This document shows, piece after piece, positions 40,327-51,721 of a stretch of 64,000 nucleotides of DNA (its first letter is position 1; each line of letters starts with the position of its first letter). The position numbers and the translations under genes were made by a program. The stretch is from SAR11 cluster bacterium PRT-SC02 (lineage in GTDB: Bacteria > Pseudomonadota > Alphaproteobacteria > Pelagibacterales > Pelagibacteraceae). The stretch is taken from NCBI GenBank assembly GCA_001321855.1, contig JPUP01000078.1, forward strand, positions 1 to 64,000. The letters are read 5' to 3'. The notes below the pieces were generated by a model, which saw only the letters and a program-made list of their open reading frames with translations, was not told where the DNA came from and did no database searches.

Positions 40327-40776
40327 AAATTTTTATCAATTCTATTAATTTATTTATTATTATTAAGCAACTGTCAATTAAAACCCCCTAAAGACGTACA
40401 TGGTATTAATTTCATTAAAAAAAGATACGAGATGATAAAATTAAATGAAAATAACAAAAATGATGTAATAAAAATACTTGGTAGACCTCACATTATAGAT
40501 AAAGACAAAACTGAAAAATGGTTTTATTTAGAGAGAATTTTAACTAGAGACAGAGTATATAAGATTAATAAAAAAAAACTTTTAGAAAATAACGTAGTTG
40601 AGTTTTCTTTTAACAAATATGGTGTCATTTATTCAAAGAAATTTTACAATGAAGATAATATGAATGAAATCAAGTTCTCTAAGGAAGTTACAGAGAACAA
40701 TATAAGTGAAAGAAGCTTTATTGCAAATTTTTTACAAAGTGTTAAACAAAAAATGTATAAAGGTATTGGAAATTAA
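40300..40776 (+). CDS. bamE: Outer membrane assembly lipoprotein BamE (SmpA/OmlA)
   Basis: Lipobox [27 protein letters not shown]. Confidence 0.85.
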   Translation: MFFFKIKNHKFLSILLIYLLLLSNCQLKPPKDVHGINFIKKRYEMIKLNENNKNDVIKILGRPHIIDKDKTEKWFYLERILTRDRVYKINKKKLLENNVVEFSFNKYGVIYSKKFYNEDNMNEIKFSKEVTENNISERSFIANFLQSVKQKMYKGIGN

Positions 40777-42874
40777 TGAGCTATAACCGACAATAGCAGT
40801 AATGCAACGATGTTGGTTATTTTTATCATTGGATTTACAGCAGGTCCGGCTGTGTCTTTATATGGGTCTCCAACTGTATCACCTGTAACAGCAGCTTTAT
40901 GGGCCTCGGATCCCTTCCCTCCATAGTTTCCATCTTCAATATATTTTTTGCATTATCCCATGCGCCACCACCAGCAGTCATTGATATTGCAACGAACAAG
41001 CCAGTTATTATTACGCCAAGCAACATTGCGCCTAAAGCTGAAAGTGCAGCAACCTTACCTCCAATAAAAAGTATAAATAAATAAACAACGATTGGTGAAA
41101 GCACGGGTAACAATGAGGGAATAACCATTTCTTTTATTGCTGCTTTAGTTAATAAATCAACTAATTTTCCATAATCTGGTTTTCTTTTTCCTTTCATTAT
41201 TCCCGGGATTTTTTTAAATTGTCTTCTTACTTCTAATACAACTGCACCACCAGCTCTACCAACTGCTTGCATTCCCATTGAGCCAAATAAATATGGGAGT
41301 AAGCCACCAATTAAAAGACCTATTACAACAAAAGGATTTGATAAATCAAAACTTACTATTAAACCGTTTAGGGATGACGTTGGATCGTTTGCATAATATT
41401 TTATGTCCTCCGTGTAGGCAGCAAAAAGTACCAATGCACCTAAACCTGCTGATCCGATTGCATAACCTTTTGTTACAGCCTTCGTAGTGTTACCAACGGC
41501 GTCTAAAGCATCTGTGGTTTTTCTAACACTTTTTGGAAGTTTAGACATTTCTGCTATGCCACCTGCATTATCTGTAACTGGACCATATGCATCTAAAGCA
41601 ACTACCATTCCAGTTAAAGCCAACATAGATGTCACAGCAATTGCAATACCATATAAGCCGGCTAGATAATTTGTAAAAAGAATTCCAATAACAATTATTA
41701 TAGCTGGTATAGCTGTTGCTTCCATAGAAATTGCTAACCCTTGAATAACATTTGTACCATGTCCCGTTGTTGAAGACTTAGCCACACTTTTTACTGGCCT
41801 ATAATCAGTTCCGGTGTAATATTCAGTTATCCAAATTATCAATCCAGTAATTACAAGGCCTGATACTGCGCATAAATATAAATCTAATCCAGTAAATTTT
41901 ATATTTTCTGATGTATATGTTTTATTTAGTCCAATAGAGTTTTCGGTAATAGGATATAAAATAATCAATGATAAAATAGCAGTAGCTATAAATCCTTTAT
42001 ATAAAGCACCCATAATACTTTTATTTTTGCCAAGTCTTACAAACCATGTACCTATTATAGATGTTATTATGCAAGAACCCCCGATCGCTAAAGGATAAAT
42101 CATCATTGATAAATTATTAGGAAAAAATATTGAAGCCAAAACCATTGTTGCAACAATTGTTACAGCATAAGTTTCAAATAAATCGGCTGCCATTCCTGCA
42201 CAATCACCGACATTATCGCCAACGTTGTCCGCTATGACAGCTGGGTTTCTTGGATCATCTTCTGGAATTCCAGCTTCTACCTTTCCAACTAAATCAGCTC
42301 CCACATCTGCACCTTTTGTAAAAATTCCACCGCCTAATCTTGCAAAAATTGAAATTAAAGATGCTCCGAAACCTAAAGCAACTAACGCGTTAACTATTTC
42401 TCTATTTTCTACATTTAAATTTAATAAAATAATATAATAAAGTGAGATAGCTAAAAGAGCTAAACCAGCAACTAATAAGCCAGTAATTGCTCCAGATTTA
42501 AATGCTATCGATAAACCTGCTTGTAAACTATTTCTTGAGGCCTCAGCAGTTCTCACATTAGCTTTTACTGAAATTAGCATTCCAACATATCCCGCTAAAC
42601 CAGATAAAGTTGCTCCAATTAGATAACCAATCCCTACTAAAAAATTAAAAAAATAAGTTACGATTATCAACACTACTATACCTACGAAAGCTATTGTTTT
42701 ATATTGTCTATTTAAATAAGCTTTGGCTCCAATTTGAATAGCTTCAGCAATCTCTTGCATCCTAGAATTACCAGGATTTGCTTTTAATATCTGACCAGAA
42801 AGCAGATAACTGTATGCAACAGCCAAAATGCCTGTAAAAACGATTAAATACAATAACTCTAATGATTCATTCAT
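40773..42874 (-). CDS. hppA: Membrane-bound proton-translocating pyrophosphatase, K+-independent type; frameshifted near 40944-40949 (supplied ORF is 40835..42919)
   Basis: [57 protein letters not shown]; canonical C-terminus continues in another frame to TAA at 40773; likely start MNESLELL at 42874. Confidence 0.95.
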
Positions 42875-42956
42875 ACTTCTAAAGAGCTGATAAATGCCAA
42901 ATAAAAATATAAAAGGCAAGTAAAATATATTAATAAAATTAATAAAAATACTTTAA

Positions 42957-43361
42957 TTATTGATCTTTTCTTAAAATATTTCCAATTTTATCTAATATAG
43001 CGTTTAAGTATCCTATTTTTGTTTTTTCTAAAAAAAATTCAGATGTTTTTAAATATTCACTTATAATCACTTTTTTTGGATTATTATGTTTAAATAATAG
43101 TTCAAAAATAGCTGCAAATATAATAATTTTAAGAATTTTATCGGTTTTGTCTAAATCAATATCATTTTTTAGATGTTTGATAATAGTTTCTTCAATTAGA
43201 TCTTTTCTTTCAATTGTGCCTTCAGTTACATCCTTTATAAATTTTTTAAATTGACTTTTTGTATAAATTATTTTGTCATCAGGATTGATTAAATTACTAT
43301 ATAGCTTTTGAATAACCCTTACTCTAGGGCTTTTATTGCTATTTGTTTTTTTTGGTATCAT
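42957..43361 (-). CDS. nusB: Transcription antitermination protein NusB
   Basis: RVRVIQKLYSNL...KIIIFAAIFELLFK...VIISEYLKTSEFF; follows ribH. Confidence 0.9.
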   Translation of the reverse strand: MIPKKTNSNKSPRVRVIQKLYSNLINPDDKIIYTKSQFKKFIKDVTEGTIERKDLIEETIIKHLKNDIDLDKTDKILKIIIFAAIFELLFKHNNPKKVIISEYLKTSEFFLEKTKIGYLNAILDKIGNILRKDQ

Positions 43362-43756
43362 TCTTTTTGAGGTTGTAAAACATCTAGAACTGCTTCAACT
43401 GCTTCTTTCCCTTTAATGTTTCTTTGTTCTGCTTGCCTTGTATTTAAACATGTTAAAACAGCGTTACCAATTGGTTTTCTATAAGCTATGGCTACTTCCA
43501 TCAAACCATTAGTAATTGCTTGAGAAATTAAATTAAAATTGGGCGTGTCTCCCTTAATAATAATTCCTATAGCTACAAAACCATCATATTTTTTTATGTT
43601 TCTAGATATCGACACGGGTATTTCGAAAGCACCGTTTACAGAAATTGTATCAAAAGATATTTTTTTTTGCTCTAAAATTAAAGAAGCTGATTTAAATAAT
43701 TGATAGGTATCATTATATCTTGATTTTACTATTAAGATTTTAGGTTTTTTTTTCAT
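43358..43756 (-). CDS. ribH: 6,7-dimethyl-8-ribityllumazine synthase
   Basis: VNGAFEIPVSISR, AIGIIIKGDTPNFNLIS, GNAVLTCLNTRQAEQR. Confidence 0.96.
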   Translation of the reverse strand: MKKKPKILIVKSRYNDTYQLFKSASLILEQKKISFDTISVNGAFEIPVSISRNIKKYDGFVAIGIIIKGDTPNFNLISQAITNGLMEVAIAYRKPIGNAVLTCLNTRQAEQRNIKGKEAVEAVLDVLQPQKE

Positions 43757-44811
43757 AAAATAATCTCTTGCCTCGTAATCTTAATACCATAACCGTTTAA
43801 TGCAATAATACGTTTTTTTGTTCTTGATACTAATATCATTTTATTTATTTTAAGATCTTTTATTATTTGAGCACCAACCCCATAGTATCTTAATATATTG
43901 TTATTCTGAGGAAAATTTTTTTTTTTAAGATTGCCCTTAACAAGTATTAAAGCGAAAGTATTATATTTTTTAAGATATTTCAAAGACCTTTTGAACATAT
44001 CGTTATTAACATTAAATGTATTATTTGTAAAATTGGACGAAATAACTCTAACTCTTACTGTTTTATTATATTTAAACTTTCCTCTTGTGATAGCGTAATT
44101 TTCTGACCCGTCTAGTTTATTTTTATATATACTTACATTAAAAGTGCCAAAACTTTTTATATAAATTTTTTTACTTGATACATTATAAATTAATCTTTCA
44201 TTTTTTAATCTATGGGAAATTAAATCTTCTATTTTGCCTATTTTAAGTTTATGTTTTTTAGAAAATAATACTAAATCATTGAAACGGGCCATTGTTCCAT
44301 CTTCATTCATCACTTCACAAATTACTGCACTTGGATTTAATTTAGCTAGTTTAGATATATCTATTGATGCCTCTGTGTGACCAGCTCTTTCTAGAACGCC
44401 ACCTGGTTTACTTATTAATGGAAAAACATGACCTGGTGAAACTAAATTCTTTTTTGTAGAACTTTCTTTAATAGCAATTTTAATTGTTTTTGCTCTATCC
44501 TTAGCAGATATACCAGTGGATATTCCTTTTTTTGCCTCTATTGAAATTGTAAATGCAGTTTGATTTCTTGATTGATTTATAGGTGACATTAATGGCAGAT
44601 TTAATTTTTTAACTTTTTGTTGAGTTAGCGCTAAACAAATTAACCCTCTACCGTGTTTAGCCATAAAATTAATTGACTTTGAATTGCATTTTGATCCAGG
44701 GATTACTAAATCACCTTCGTTTTCTCGATTTTTGTCATCTACCAAGATAAACATCTTTCCTCTTTTTGCGTCTCTAATTATATCGCTTATAGGAGATATA
44801 TTTTTTTTCAT
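43753..44811 (-). CDS. ribBA: Bifunctional DHBP synthase / GTP cyclohydrolase II-like
   Basis: MFILVDDKNRENEGDLVI, FMAKHGRGLICLAL, GVLERAGHTEASIDI, YYGVGAQIIKDL. Confidence 0.93.
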   Translation of the reverse strand: MKKNISPISDIIRDAKRGKMFILVDDKNRENEGDLVIPGSKCNSKSINFMAKHGRGLICLALTQQKVKKLNLPLMSPINQSRNQTAFTISIEAKKGISTGISAKDRAKTIKIAIKESSTKKNLVSPGHVFPLISKPGGVLERAGHTEASIDISKLAKLNPSAVICEVMNEDGTMARFNDLVLFSKKHKLKIGKIEDLISHRLKNERLIYNVSSKKIYIKSFGTFNVSIYKNKLDGSENYAITRGKFKYNKTVRVRVISSNFTNNTFNVNNDMFKRSLKYLKKYNTFALILVKGNLKKKNFPQNNNILRYYGVGAQIIKDLKINKMILVSRTKKRIIALNGYGIKITRQEIIL

Positions 44812-45410
44812 AAATGATTAGTAAGTTTTAATAAATATTTACTAAAAATATCAAACTCAATATTAACTAAAGAATTTTTTTTTAATTTTACTAAATTTGT
44901 AAGCTTAAGAGTGTGCGGTATTACGGTAATTTGAAATCCTTTATTAGTTACTTTAGAAATAGTTAACGAAACTCCATTAACAGAAATTGAACCCTTTTCT
45001 ATTAAATAAATTAAATGTTTCCTTTTTAAATTAAAATCTATGATCCATGATTTATCTATTATCGTTATTTTATTTACAATCGCAGTTGTATCGACATGAC
45101 CTTGAACGTAATGGCCAGAAACTTTATTTCCAAAGTTTAAAGATTTTTCAATATTAAGTAATTTGCCAACACGAGCATACTTAAAATTTGATCTGTTTAA
45201 TGTTTCTTTTGATAAATAAAAAAGGAAACTTTTTTTTAATATTTTTATTAAAGTTAGACACACCCCATCAACACAAACAGACTCACCTATATCTGTTTTT
45301 TTGAATTTTATATCTGATTGTATTTCTAAAACTAAGCTACCAACGACATATTTTGGGCTTTTTTTTATTCTTTTGATTATTCCAAAGTTATAAATAATAC
45401 CATTAAACAT
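44808..45410 (-). CDS. ribE: Riboflavin synthase alpha chain
   Basis: MFNGII, VCVDGVCLTL, SGHYVQGHVDTTA, SVNGVSLTI. Confidence 0.95.
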   Translation of the reverse strand: MFNGIIYNFGIIKRIKKSPKYVVGSLVLEIQSDIKFKKTDIGESVCVDGVCLTLIKILKKSFLFYLSKETLNRSNFKYARVGKLLNIEKSLNFGNKVSGHYVQGHVDTTAIVNKITIIDKSWIIDFNLKRKHLIYLIEKGSISVNGVSLTISKVTNKGFQITVIPHTLKLTNLVKLKKNSLVNIEFDIFSKYLLKLTNHL

Positions 45411-46530
45411 TTTTAATTTTTACTTTATACAAAATATCATTGTCTAGAAAAACACTTATTTTATATTTTTTTTTGAATTTGATTTTGTTTATGTAATTTT
45501 TTGTTGTATTATTATGTCCATATTGTTTAAGTTTTGTTGAGGTTTTAAAAATATACAAATTATTTAAAAAATTATATCTTAATAAAAAATTTAAAAATAT
45601 TAGTCCTGTTTCTGATAATATTCTTGAGTATCCTTTTTTTTTTAAATAATTTAAAACTTTTTTAAAAAAATCGAAGGAATTTATACTTTGAATATTTTTA
45701 ACTATTGCACCTTTTTTTTTTAATAAATTTATTTTTTTTGATACTTTAGACTCAGTAATAATTATTATTTTTCTATTTTTTATATCGAATAAATCTAAAG
45801 TTCTTTTAATTTTTAGTTTACGGTCAATTATAACTACATCAGGGCTTTTATTTTCTAAACCTCGAATCCTGCAATTTAGAAGAGAGTTATCTCGATTTAT
45901 TGACTTTGAAGTTGATATCAAGCAATCATAAAAAGATCTTATAAATTGAGCCCTTTGTCTAGACTTAAAATTAGTTATATTTTTGTTTTTTTTATTTATT
46001 GAATAATTGTCTTTTGAAAGTGCTATTTTAGCATCCACTAATGGATATTTGTCTGAGTGTTTTAAAAGATAACTCTCATAAAAATTACTACCTTTTTGTT
46101 TTTCAATAAGTTCATTAACTTTGATTTTGTGAATTTTTAAATTATCTATTGATTTTTTTTTTGACCTAGGATCTTCATCGTAAACTGAAAAATAAATATT
46201 CTTAATATTTTTTTTTCTGATTATATTTGTACAAGGTTTAGTTTTTCCGTAATGCGAACAAGGTTCTAAAGTTGTGTAAAGATTTGCATTCTTAAAATTA
46301 ATTTTTTTATTTAAAGCATTAAACTCTGCATGAGGTCTACCTTTTAATGATGTGTAGCCAGAGGATAAAACAGATCCATTTCTTTCAACTATACAACCTA
46401 CTGAGGGATTGGTTCCGGTAGATCCAAGATTAATTTTAGCTTTTTCAAAAGCAAGATTAATAAAATATTTTTCTAAACTATTAAATTTATTTTTGTGGTT
46501 TGCCATCCAGTTTTTCAATATATTCACCAA
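45403..46530 (-). CDS. ribD: Riboflavin biosynthesis deaminase/reductase (start possibly 46506)
   Basis: [39 protein letters not shown]. Confidence 0.94.
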   Translation of the reverse strand: MVNILKNWMANHKNKFNSLEKYFINLAFEKAKINLGSTGTNPSVGCIVERNGSVLSSGYTSLKGRPHAEFNALNKKINFKNANLYTTLEPCSHYGKTKPCTNIIRKKNIKNIYFSVYDEDPRSKKKSIDNLKIHKIKVNELIEKQKGSNFYESYLLKHSDKYPLVDAKIALSKDNYSINKKNKNITNFKSRQRAQFIRSFYDCLISTSKSINRDNSLLNCRIRGLENKSPDVVIIDRKLKIKRTLDLFDIKNRKIIIITESKVSKKINLLKKKGAIVKNIQSINSFDFFKKVLNYLKKKGYSRILSETGLIFLNFLLRYNFLNNLYIFKTSTKLKQYGHNNTTKNYINKIKFKKKYKISVFLDNDILYKVKIKNV

Positions 46531-46951
46531 ATTCCTCTACTTCTTTAAAATTTGTGTATACTGAAGCAAATCTAACATAAGCAATTTTGTCTAGTTCTTT
46601 TAAATTTTCCATTACTTTTTTACCAATAACATTAGATTGAATTTCAGATTGTCCCATCTCTTCAAGCTCTCTTGAAATTTTGGTTACATGTCTTTCTATA
46701 GTGTTTGAGTCGATTGGTCTTTTTTTTAAGGCTGTAAATAGTGATTTGGCAAGTTTCTCTCTATCAAACGGTACTCTTCTGCCGTTTTTTTTTATTACTG
46801 ATAGCTCTCGGAACTGAACTCTTTCAAATGTTGTAAATCTTTGACCGCCATTACACGTACAATATCTTCTTCTTCTAATAGCTGATCCATCTTCACAAGG
46901 TCTAGAGTCAACGACCGAAGTATCTTTTTCTCTACAAAATGGACATATCAT
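46487..46951 (-). CDS. nrdR: Transcriptional repressor NrdR
   Basis: [31 protein letters not shown]...[11 protein letters not shown]. Confidence 0.98.
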   Translation of the reverse strand: MICPFCREKDTSVVDSRPCEDGSAIRRRRYCTCNGGQRFTTFERVQFRELSVIKKNGRRVPFDREKLAKSLFTALKKRPIDSNTIERHVTKISRELEEMGQSEIQSNVIGKKVMENLKELDKIAYVRFASVYTNFKEVEEFGEYIEKLDGKPQK

Positions 46952-46966
46952 AGTAATTAAATATTA

Positions 46967-48268
46967 TTAAGCACTATATATAGGGAATGCACTACAAAGA
47001 TCAATAATCTCTTTTTTTACTTCTTCCTCTATTTTTGAATTATCTGAAGTATTTTTGGATAAACCTTGCACTACTTTTGTAATTAAATCTGCAACTAGCT
47101 TAAATTCCTTCTCTTTAAATCCTCTTGTTGTACAAGCTGGAGTTCCAAGGCGTATTCCGGATGTAATCATAGGACTTTGAGTGTCAAAAGGTATTCCATT
47201 TTTATTACATGTTATGTTTGCTCTACCAAGACTGGCTTCTGCGTCTCTGCCAGTTACATTATAAGGTCTTAGGTCTACAAGCATAAGGTGAGTGTCTGTT
47301 CCACCTGAAAAGATTTTAAAATTATTTTGAATTAATTTATCAGAAAGAGATCTTGCATTATTAACGACTTGCTTTGTATATCTTTTAAAACTTGGATCAA
47401 GAGCTTCTTTAAAACAAACTGCTTTAGCTGCAATAACGTGCATGAGAGGTCCCCCTTGTAATCCAGGAAACATAGCGCTATTAAATTTTTTAATTAAATT
47501 TTCATCATTAGTTAAGATAATACCTCCCCTTGGACCTCTTAAAACTTTGTGAGTAGTTGAAGTAACTACATCTGCGTAATCAGTCGGATTTGGATAAGCA
47601 CCTCCTGCAACCAGACCAGAAAAATGAGCCATGTCGACAAGCAAATAAGCTTTAACTTTATCTGCAATTGACCTAAATTTTTTGAAGTCAATTACTCTTG
47701 AGTAAGCGCTCCCACCAGCTATCAATATTTTAGGTTTATGTTCTAAGGCTAATCTTTCAACACTTTCATAATCAATTAAACCAGTATTTTTGTCTACATC
47801 ATAATGAATTGCATTAAACCATTTCCCTGATTGAGCTGGTTTCGCTCCATGAGTTAAATGACCACCTGAATTTAAACTCATAGCTAATATTGTATCACCT
47901 GGTTTGATAAGAGCTAAATAAACTCCTCCGTTTGCTTGAGCCCCGGAGTGTGGTTGAACATTTGCAAACTTACATTTAAATAATTTTTTTGCTCGTTCAA
48001 TTGCTAATTTCTCAGCTTCATCCACAAATTCACATCCTCCATAATATCTTTTACCTGGATAGCCTTCGGCATATTTATTAGTTAATACTGAACCCTGTGC
48101 TTCGAGAACAGCTTTTGAAACAATATTTTCTGAAGCTATAAGCTCGATATGATTTTTTTGCCTATCATATTCTTTACTAATTGATTTGAATATTTCTTTA
48201 TCTGAAAATTCTAAATCATCCTCAAAAAAAGGATTTTTGATATCAGTAATCTTTTTTAAAATTGACAT
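46967..48268 (-). CDS. glyA: Serine hydroxymethyltransferase
   Basis: [50 protein letters not shown]. Confidence 0.98.
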   Translation of the reverse strand: MSILKKITDIKNPFFEDDLEFSDKEIFKSISKEYDRQKNHIELIASENIVSKAVLEAQGSVLTNKYAEGYPGKRYYGGCEFVDEAEKLAIERAKKLFKCKFANVQPHSGAQANGGVYLALIKPGDTILAMSLNSGGHLTHGAKPAQSGKWFNAIHYDVDKNTGLIDYESVERLALEHKPKILIAGGSAYSRVIDFKKFRSIADKVKAYLLVDMAHFSGLVAGGAYPNPTDYADVVTSTTHKVLRGPRGGIILTNDENLIKKFNSAMFPGLQGGPLMHVIAAKAVCFKEALDPSFKRYTKQVVNNARSLSDKLIQNNFKIFSGGTDTHLMLVDLRPYNVTGRDAEASLGRANITCNKNGIPFDTQSPMITSGIRLGTPACTTRGFKEKEFKLVADLITKVVQGLSKNTSDNSKIEEEVKKEIIDLCSAFPIYSA

Positions 48269-48705
48269 TATATTTTTCTTATTCTCCTTTGGTGCCTACC
48301 ACCTTCAAATTTAGTTTTTAGAAACATACTAACAATTTTTCCAATGCTATTTTTTTTTGTCAATCTTGCTCCTATGCATAATATATTAGCATTATTATGT
48401 GATCTACACAAATAAGTAGATGTTTTATTATAACATACTGCCGCTCTAACACCTCTAATTTTATTGGCTGAAATAGCCATCCCCGTACCTGAGCCGCATA
48501 CCAATATACCAAAATCACTTTTTTTACCCTTTATTCTTTTAGCAACTTTTTTTGCATAATCAGGATAATCTACTGATTTGTTGTTGTGTGGACCCAAGTC
48601 AATTAATGAAATTTTGTTCTTGTAAAGTAAAGTTTTAATATATTCTTTGATTTTATAGCCGGCGTGATCTGAAGAGATGCAAATTTTTTTGTTAAACGAT
48701 TTCAA
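48268..48705 (-). CDS. rpiB: Ribose-5-phosphate isomerase B
   Basis: [55 protein letters not shown]. Confidence 0.97.
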   Translation of the reverse strand: MKSFNKKICISSDHAGYKIKEYIKTLLYKNKISLIDLGPHNNKSVDYPDYAKKVAKRIKGKKSDFGILVCGSGTGMAISANKIRGVRAAVCYNKTSTYLCRSHNNANILCIGARLTKKNSIGKIVSMFLKTKFEGGRHQRRIRKI

Positions 48706-48706
48706 T

Positions 48707-49303
48707 TTAATTAAAACGGTTCTCTAACATACAGGCTACTATATGTATTCTGTCTTGTTCTCCACCATTAAAAAAATTATGATATCTGGTATTATTAGTT
48801 ATCCAAACTTTACCATCAGCAGGCATATGTTTAGCAATATCTTCTATTACCATCCGACAACCAGGATTTGTGATGATTGGTATATGTAATCTAGGTTCTG
48901 GATCTTTATGCCAACTTAAAGTAGACCTTGGTTGTTTCAATAGTATCCTTACTCTACCTAATTTAAATTTTTTTCTAAGTTTATTATAAACTTCTTCAAA
49001 ATAAGTATTCTTAAATTCATCTAATAATTCAGTATATTTTTCTTCTTCGATAGGTTTGTCTCTTGCAACTTCTTTTCCGGACTCATCAGGTTTTGTCCAG
49101 TAGACACCTCTTACATTATGTCCTTTTATCGAGTCATCGTCTCCAGGAATTTTGTTTAAAGGAATTGCAGCAAAGTTCGTTATACCTAATGTTTGGTACT
49201 TTGAATTTTTTAAAACATCTTCAAGTGCCGATCTAAGCTTAACAATATCAAATTTTAAATCAGGAACTTGGTAAAAATCGTTGAAGTCTGGGCTATTTGA
49301 CAT
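48707..49303 (-). CDS. Aspartyl/asparaginyl beta-hydroxylase-like 2OG-Fe(II) oxygenase
   Basis: STLSWHKDPEPRLHIPIITNPGCRMVI, NNTRYHNFFNGGEQDRIHIVA. Confidence 0.75.
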   Translation of the reverse strand: MSNSPDFNDFYQVPDLKFDIVKLRSALEDVLKNSKYQTLGITNFAAIPLNKIPGDDDSIKGHNVRGVYWTKPDESGKEVARDKPIEEEKYTELLDEFKNTYFEEVYNKLRKKFKLGRVRILLKQPRSTLSWHKDPEPRLHIPIITNPGCRMVIEDIAKHMPADGKVWITNNTRYHNFFNGGEQDRIHIVACMLENRFN

Positions 49304-49381
49304 ATTTAATAAATTTAAACACTTTAATAAGTTATTATAATATTATATTTGTCGCATTAAACAATATTAAAGTTATTAAAA

Positions 49382-50380
49382 ATGAAGATTTTAGGAAACT
49401 ATCCAACCACAAGATTGCGAAGAGTTCGCAATACAAATTGGGTCAGACGACTCGTTAGCGAAAATAATTTATCAGTGAATGATTTAATATTGCCTATTTT
49501 TTTAACAGAAGGAAAAAATAAAATCGAAAATATAAAAAATATGCCTGGAGTAAAAAGATACTCGTTGGATAAACTCAATGCAATTTTAAGGAAATGTAAA
49601 CAGTATAAAATACCGATGGTAGCACTTTTTCCACATACAAAAAAAAGTAAAAGAGATCCATTGGGAAAAGAAGCACTCAACGAAAATAATCTTGTTTGTA
49701 AAGCAATATATTCAATAAAAAAAAATTTTAAAGATATTGGAATTATGTGTGATATAGCACTTGATCCATATACCTCTCATGGTCATGATGGTATATTAAA
49801 AAATAATGAGATAGATAACGATGAAACCATTAAAATATTATCAGAACAAGCATTGATTCATGCTAAAGCTGGTTGTGATGTAATTGCTCCATCTGATATG
49901 ATGGATGGTAGAATTGGTTTAATTAGAAAAAAACTTGATCAATTTAATTTCAAAAATGTAAAAATTTTATCCTATGCTGTTAAATATGCATCAAATTTTT
50001 ATGGACCATTTAGAGAAGCAGTAGGATCAAAAAATATTTTAAAGGGTGATAAAAAAACTTATCAAATGGATTATAGAAATTCTGATGAAGCCTTAAGAGA
50101 AGTTGGTTTAGATATTAAGGAAGGTGCAGATTTTATAATGGTTAAACCTGGTTTGCCCTATTTAGATATCATTAGAAAAATAAAAGACAATTTTAAAGTT
50201 CCAATTTTTTCATACCAAGTTTCTGGAGAATATAGCCTCTTGAAAAATGGTATTAGGCAAAAAATTATTAGCAAAGATGCTGTTAAAGAAAGTCTTGTAT
50301 CTCTCAAAAGAGCTGGCTCTTCCGCTATTGTTACTTATTTTGCGCTTGAAATTGCAGAAAAGTTAAAAAATCTTAAGTAA
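49382..50380 (+). CDS. hemB: Delta-aminolevulinic acid dehydratase
   Basis: CDIALDPYTSHGHDGI, GCDVIAPSDMMDGRIG, QMDYRNSDEALREVGLDIKEGADFIMVKPGLPYLD. Confidence 0.98.
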   Translation: MKILGNYPTTRLRRVRNTNWVRRLVSENNLSVNDLILPIFLTEGKNKIENIKNMPGVKRYSLDKLNAILRKCKQYKIPMVALFPHTKKSKRDPLGKEALNENNLVCKAIYSIKKNFKDIGIMCDIALDPYTSHGHDGILKNNEIDNDETIKILSEQALIHAKAGCDVIAPSDMMDGRIGLIRKKLDQFNFKNVKILSYAVKYASNFYGPFREAVGSKNILKGDKKTYQMDYRNSDEALREVGLDIKEGADFIMVKPGLPYLDIIRKIKDNFKVPIFSYQVSGEYSLLKNGIRQKIISKDAVKESLVSLKRAGSSAIVTYFALEIAEKLKNLK

Positions 50381-51053
50381 AATATTTTTCTAATAAATTA
50401 CGTGAAATTGGAAATTTTAAGTTATTTTGATTATAAAATTTTTCTATCAAAATTTTTTTTGTAAATTCTAAAGATCTTTTTATTAATTTGTTTGATATTT
50501 CTAATGGGATTTCTCTTTTAATTAAAAAATATGGAATATCATAAGATGTATTATCAATTTTTACACTTATAAATTTACTTTCAACATTTTGGTGTTTTTG
50601 AAATTTTTCGAGTTCTGTATCATAACCTAGTTCTTTGATTAAATTAAGTTCCCAAAAAATATATAAAATTATCCATTGGTCTAAATCTAATTTACTAAAA
50701 AGATTACCTAGTGACTGATATATAGCTTTATTTTTTTGTGACTCAGGTAGCAAAGTATTTAACAAGGTCGTTATACTAATTATCGCTGTTGTTCTCTTTT
50801 TATCATTAAAATATTTTGCTGATATGGGCTCTATAATTTCTGTTTTAAAATATCCAATTTTATTAGGATTTTTCGATGTATTTATAAGGTGAATTTTATT
50901 TCCTATTTGTAAAAAATTTTTAATTTTCCTAGAGTTCCCCCCATAAACAATGCCACTTACTTTACCATGTAAACTTGTAAATACATTTATAATTGAAGCA
51001 TTTTCTCTAAACTTATTCTTAGATAATAAGTATCCCTCGCTCTCCCAGTTCAT
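50373..51053 (-). CDS. recO: DNA repair protein RecO
   Basis: WESEGYLLSKNKFRENASIINVFTSLHGKVSGIVYGGNSRK. Confidence 0.92.
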   Translation of the reverse strand: MNWESEGYLLSKNKFRENASIINVFTSLHGKVSGIVYGGNSRKIKNFLQIGNKIHLINTSKNPNKIGYFKTEIIEPISAKYFNDKKRTTAIISITTLLNTLLPESQKNKAIYQSLGNLFSKLDLDQWIILYIFWELNLIKELGYDTELEKFQKHQNVESKFISVKIDNTSYDIPYFLIKREIPLEISNKLIKRSLEFTKKILIEKFYNQNNLKFPISRNLLEKYFT

Positions 51054-51721
51054 ATTATTTTCATATCATATAATAAATTTTTTGCAGCATTTTGTTGTGC
51101 TATTTTTTTGGAATTCCCAAATCCAATATATTTTTTTGACATTTTGATTTGAACAGTCGCTTTAAAATTTGGATTGTGATGAGGCCCAGAAATTTTTTGC
51201 AATTTGTACTTGGGTAATAATTTAAATTTTTTTAAACTATACTCTTGTAAAGTTGTTTTAGAGTCAATTACAGTTGTTTTCGATGATTTAAGATAAATTT
51301 CCCAATTTTTAATAATAAATTTTTCAGCAGTATTATAACCGAGTTCTAAATATATTACACCGATAACTGCCTCTAAACAATCGCTGAGTATTTTATCATC
51401 TGATCTTTTAAGATTCTTAAAGCTATCACCTAAGAACATGAATTTTCTTAAATTTAGTTTTTTTGCTATTGAAGCACAAGTTTTTCTATTCACTAAGTTA
51501 GAAAATTTTTTATCAATAATACCTTCAGACTCTTCTGGATAAATTTCTAAAAGTTTTTTAGAAATTACTAAGGCTAAAACTCTATCTCCAAGAAATTCTA
51601 ATTTTTCATAATTATCTTTGGAATTATAACTTTTATGAGTTAAGCTTTTTTCTACTAAAGTTAAATTTTTAAATTTTACCTCAAGAATATTTTCAAATTT
51701 TTCTAATTTTAATTGTTTCAT
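51050..51721 (-). CDS. rnc: Ribonuclease III
   Basis: KLEFLGDRVLALVISK, DCLEAVIGVIYLELGY, dsRBD C-terminus. Confidence 0.96.
   Translation of the reverse strand: MKQLKLEKFENILEVKFKNLTLVEKSLTHKSYNSKDNYEKLEFLGDRVLALVISKKLLEIYPEESEGIIDKKFSNLVNRKTCASIAKKLNLRKFMFLGDSFKNLKRSDDKILSDCLEAVIGVIYLELGYNTAEKFIIKNWEIYLKSSKTTVIDSKTTLQEYSLKKFKLLPKYKLQKISGPHHNPNFKATVQIKMSKKYIGFGNSKKIAQQNAAKNLLYDMKII

Noticed and set aside
48260-48275. Possible riboswitch upstream of glyA
   Set aside because: glyA directly abuts rpiB with no leader space; no glycine or SAM riboswitch motif seen.
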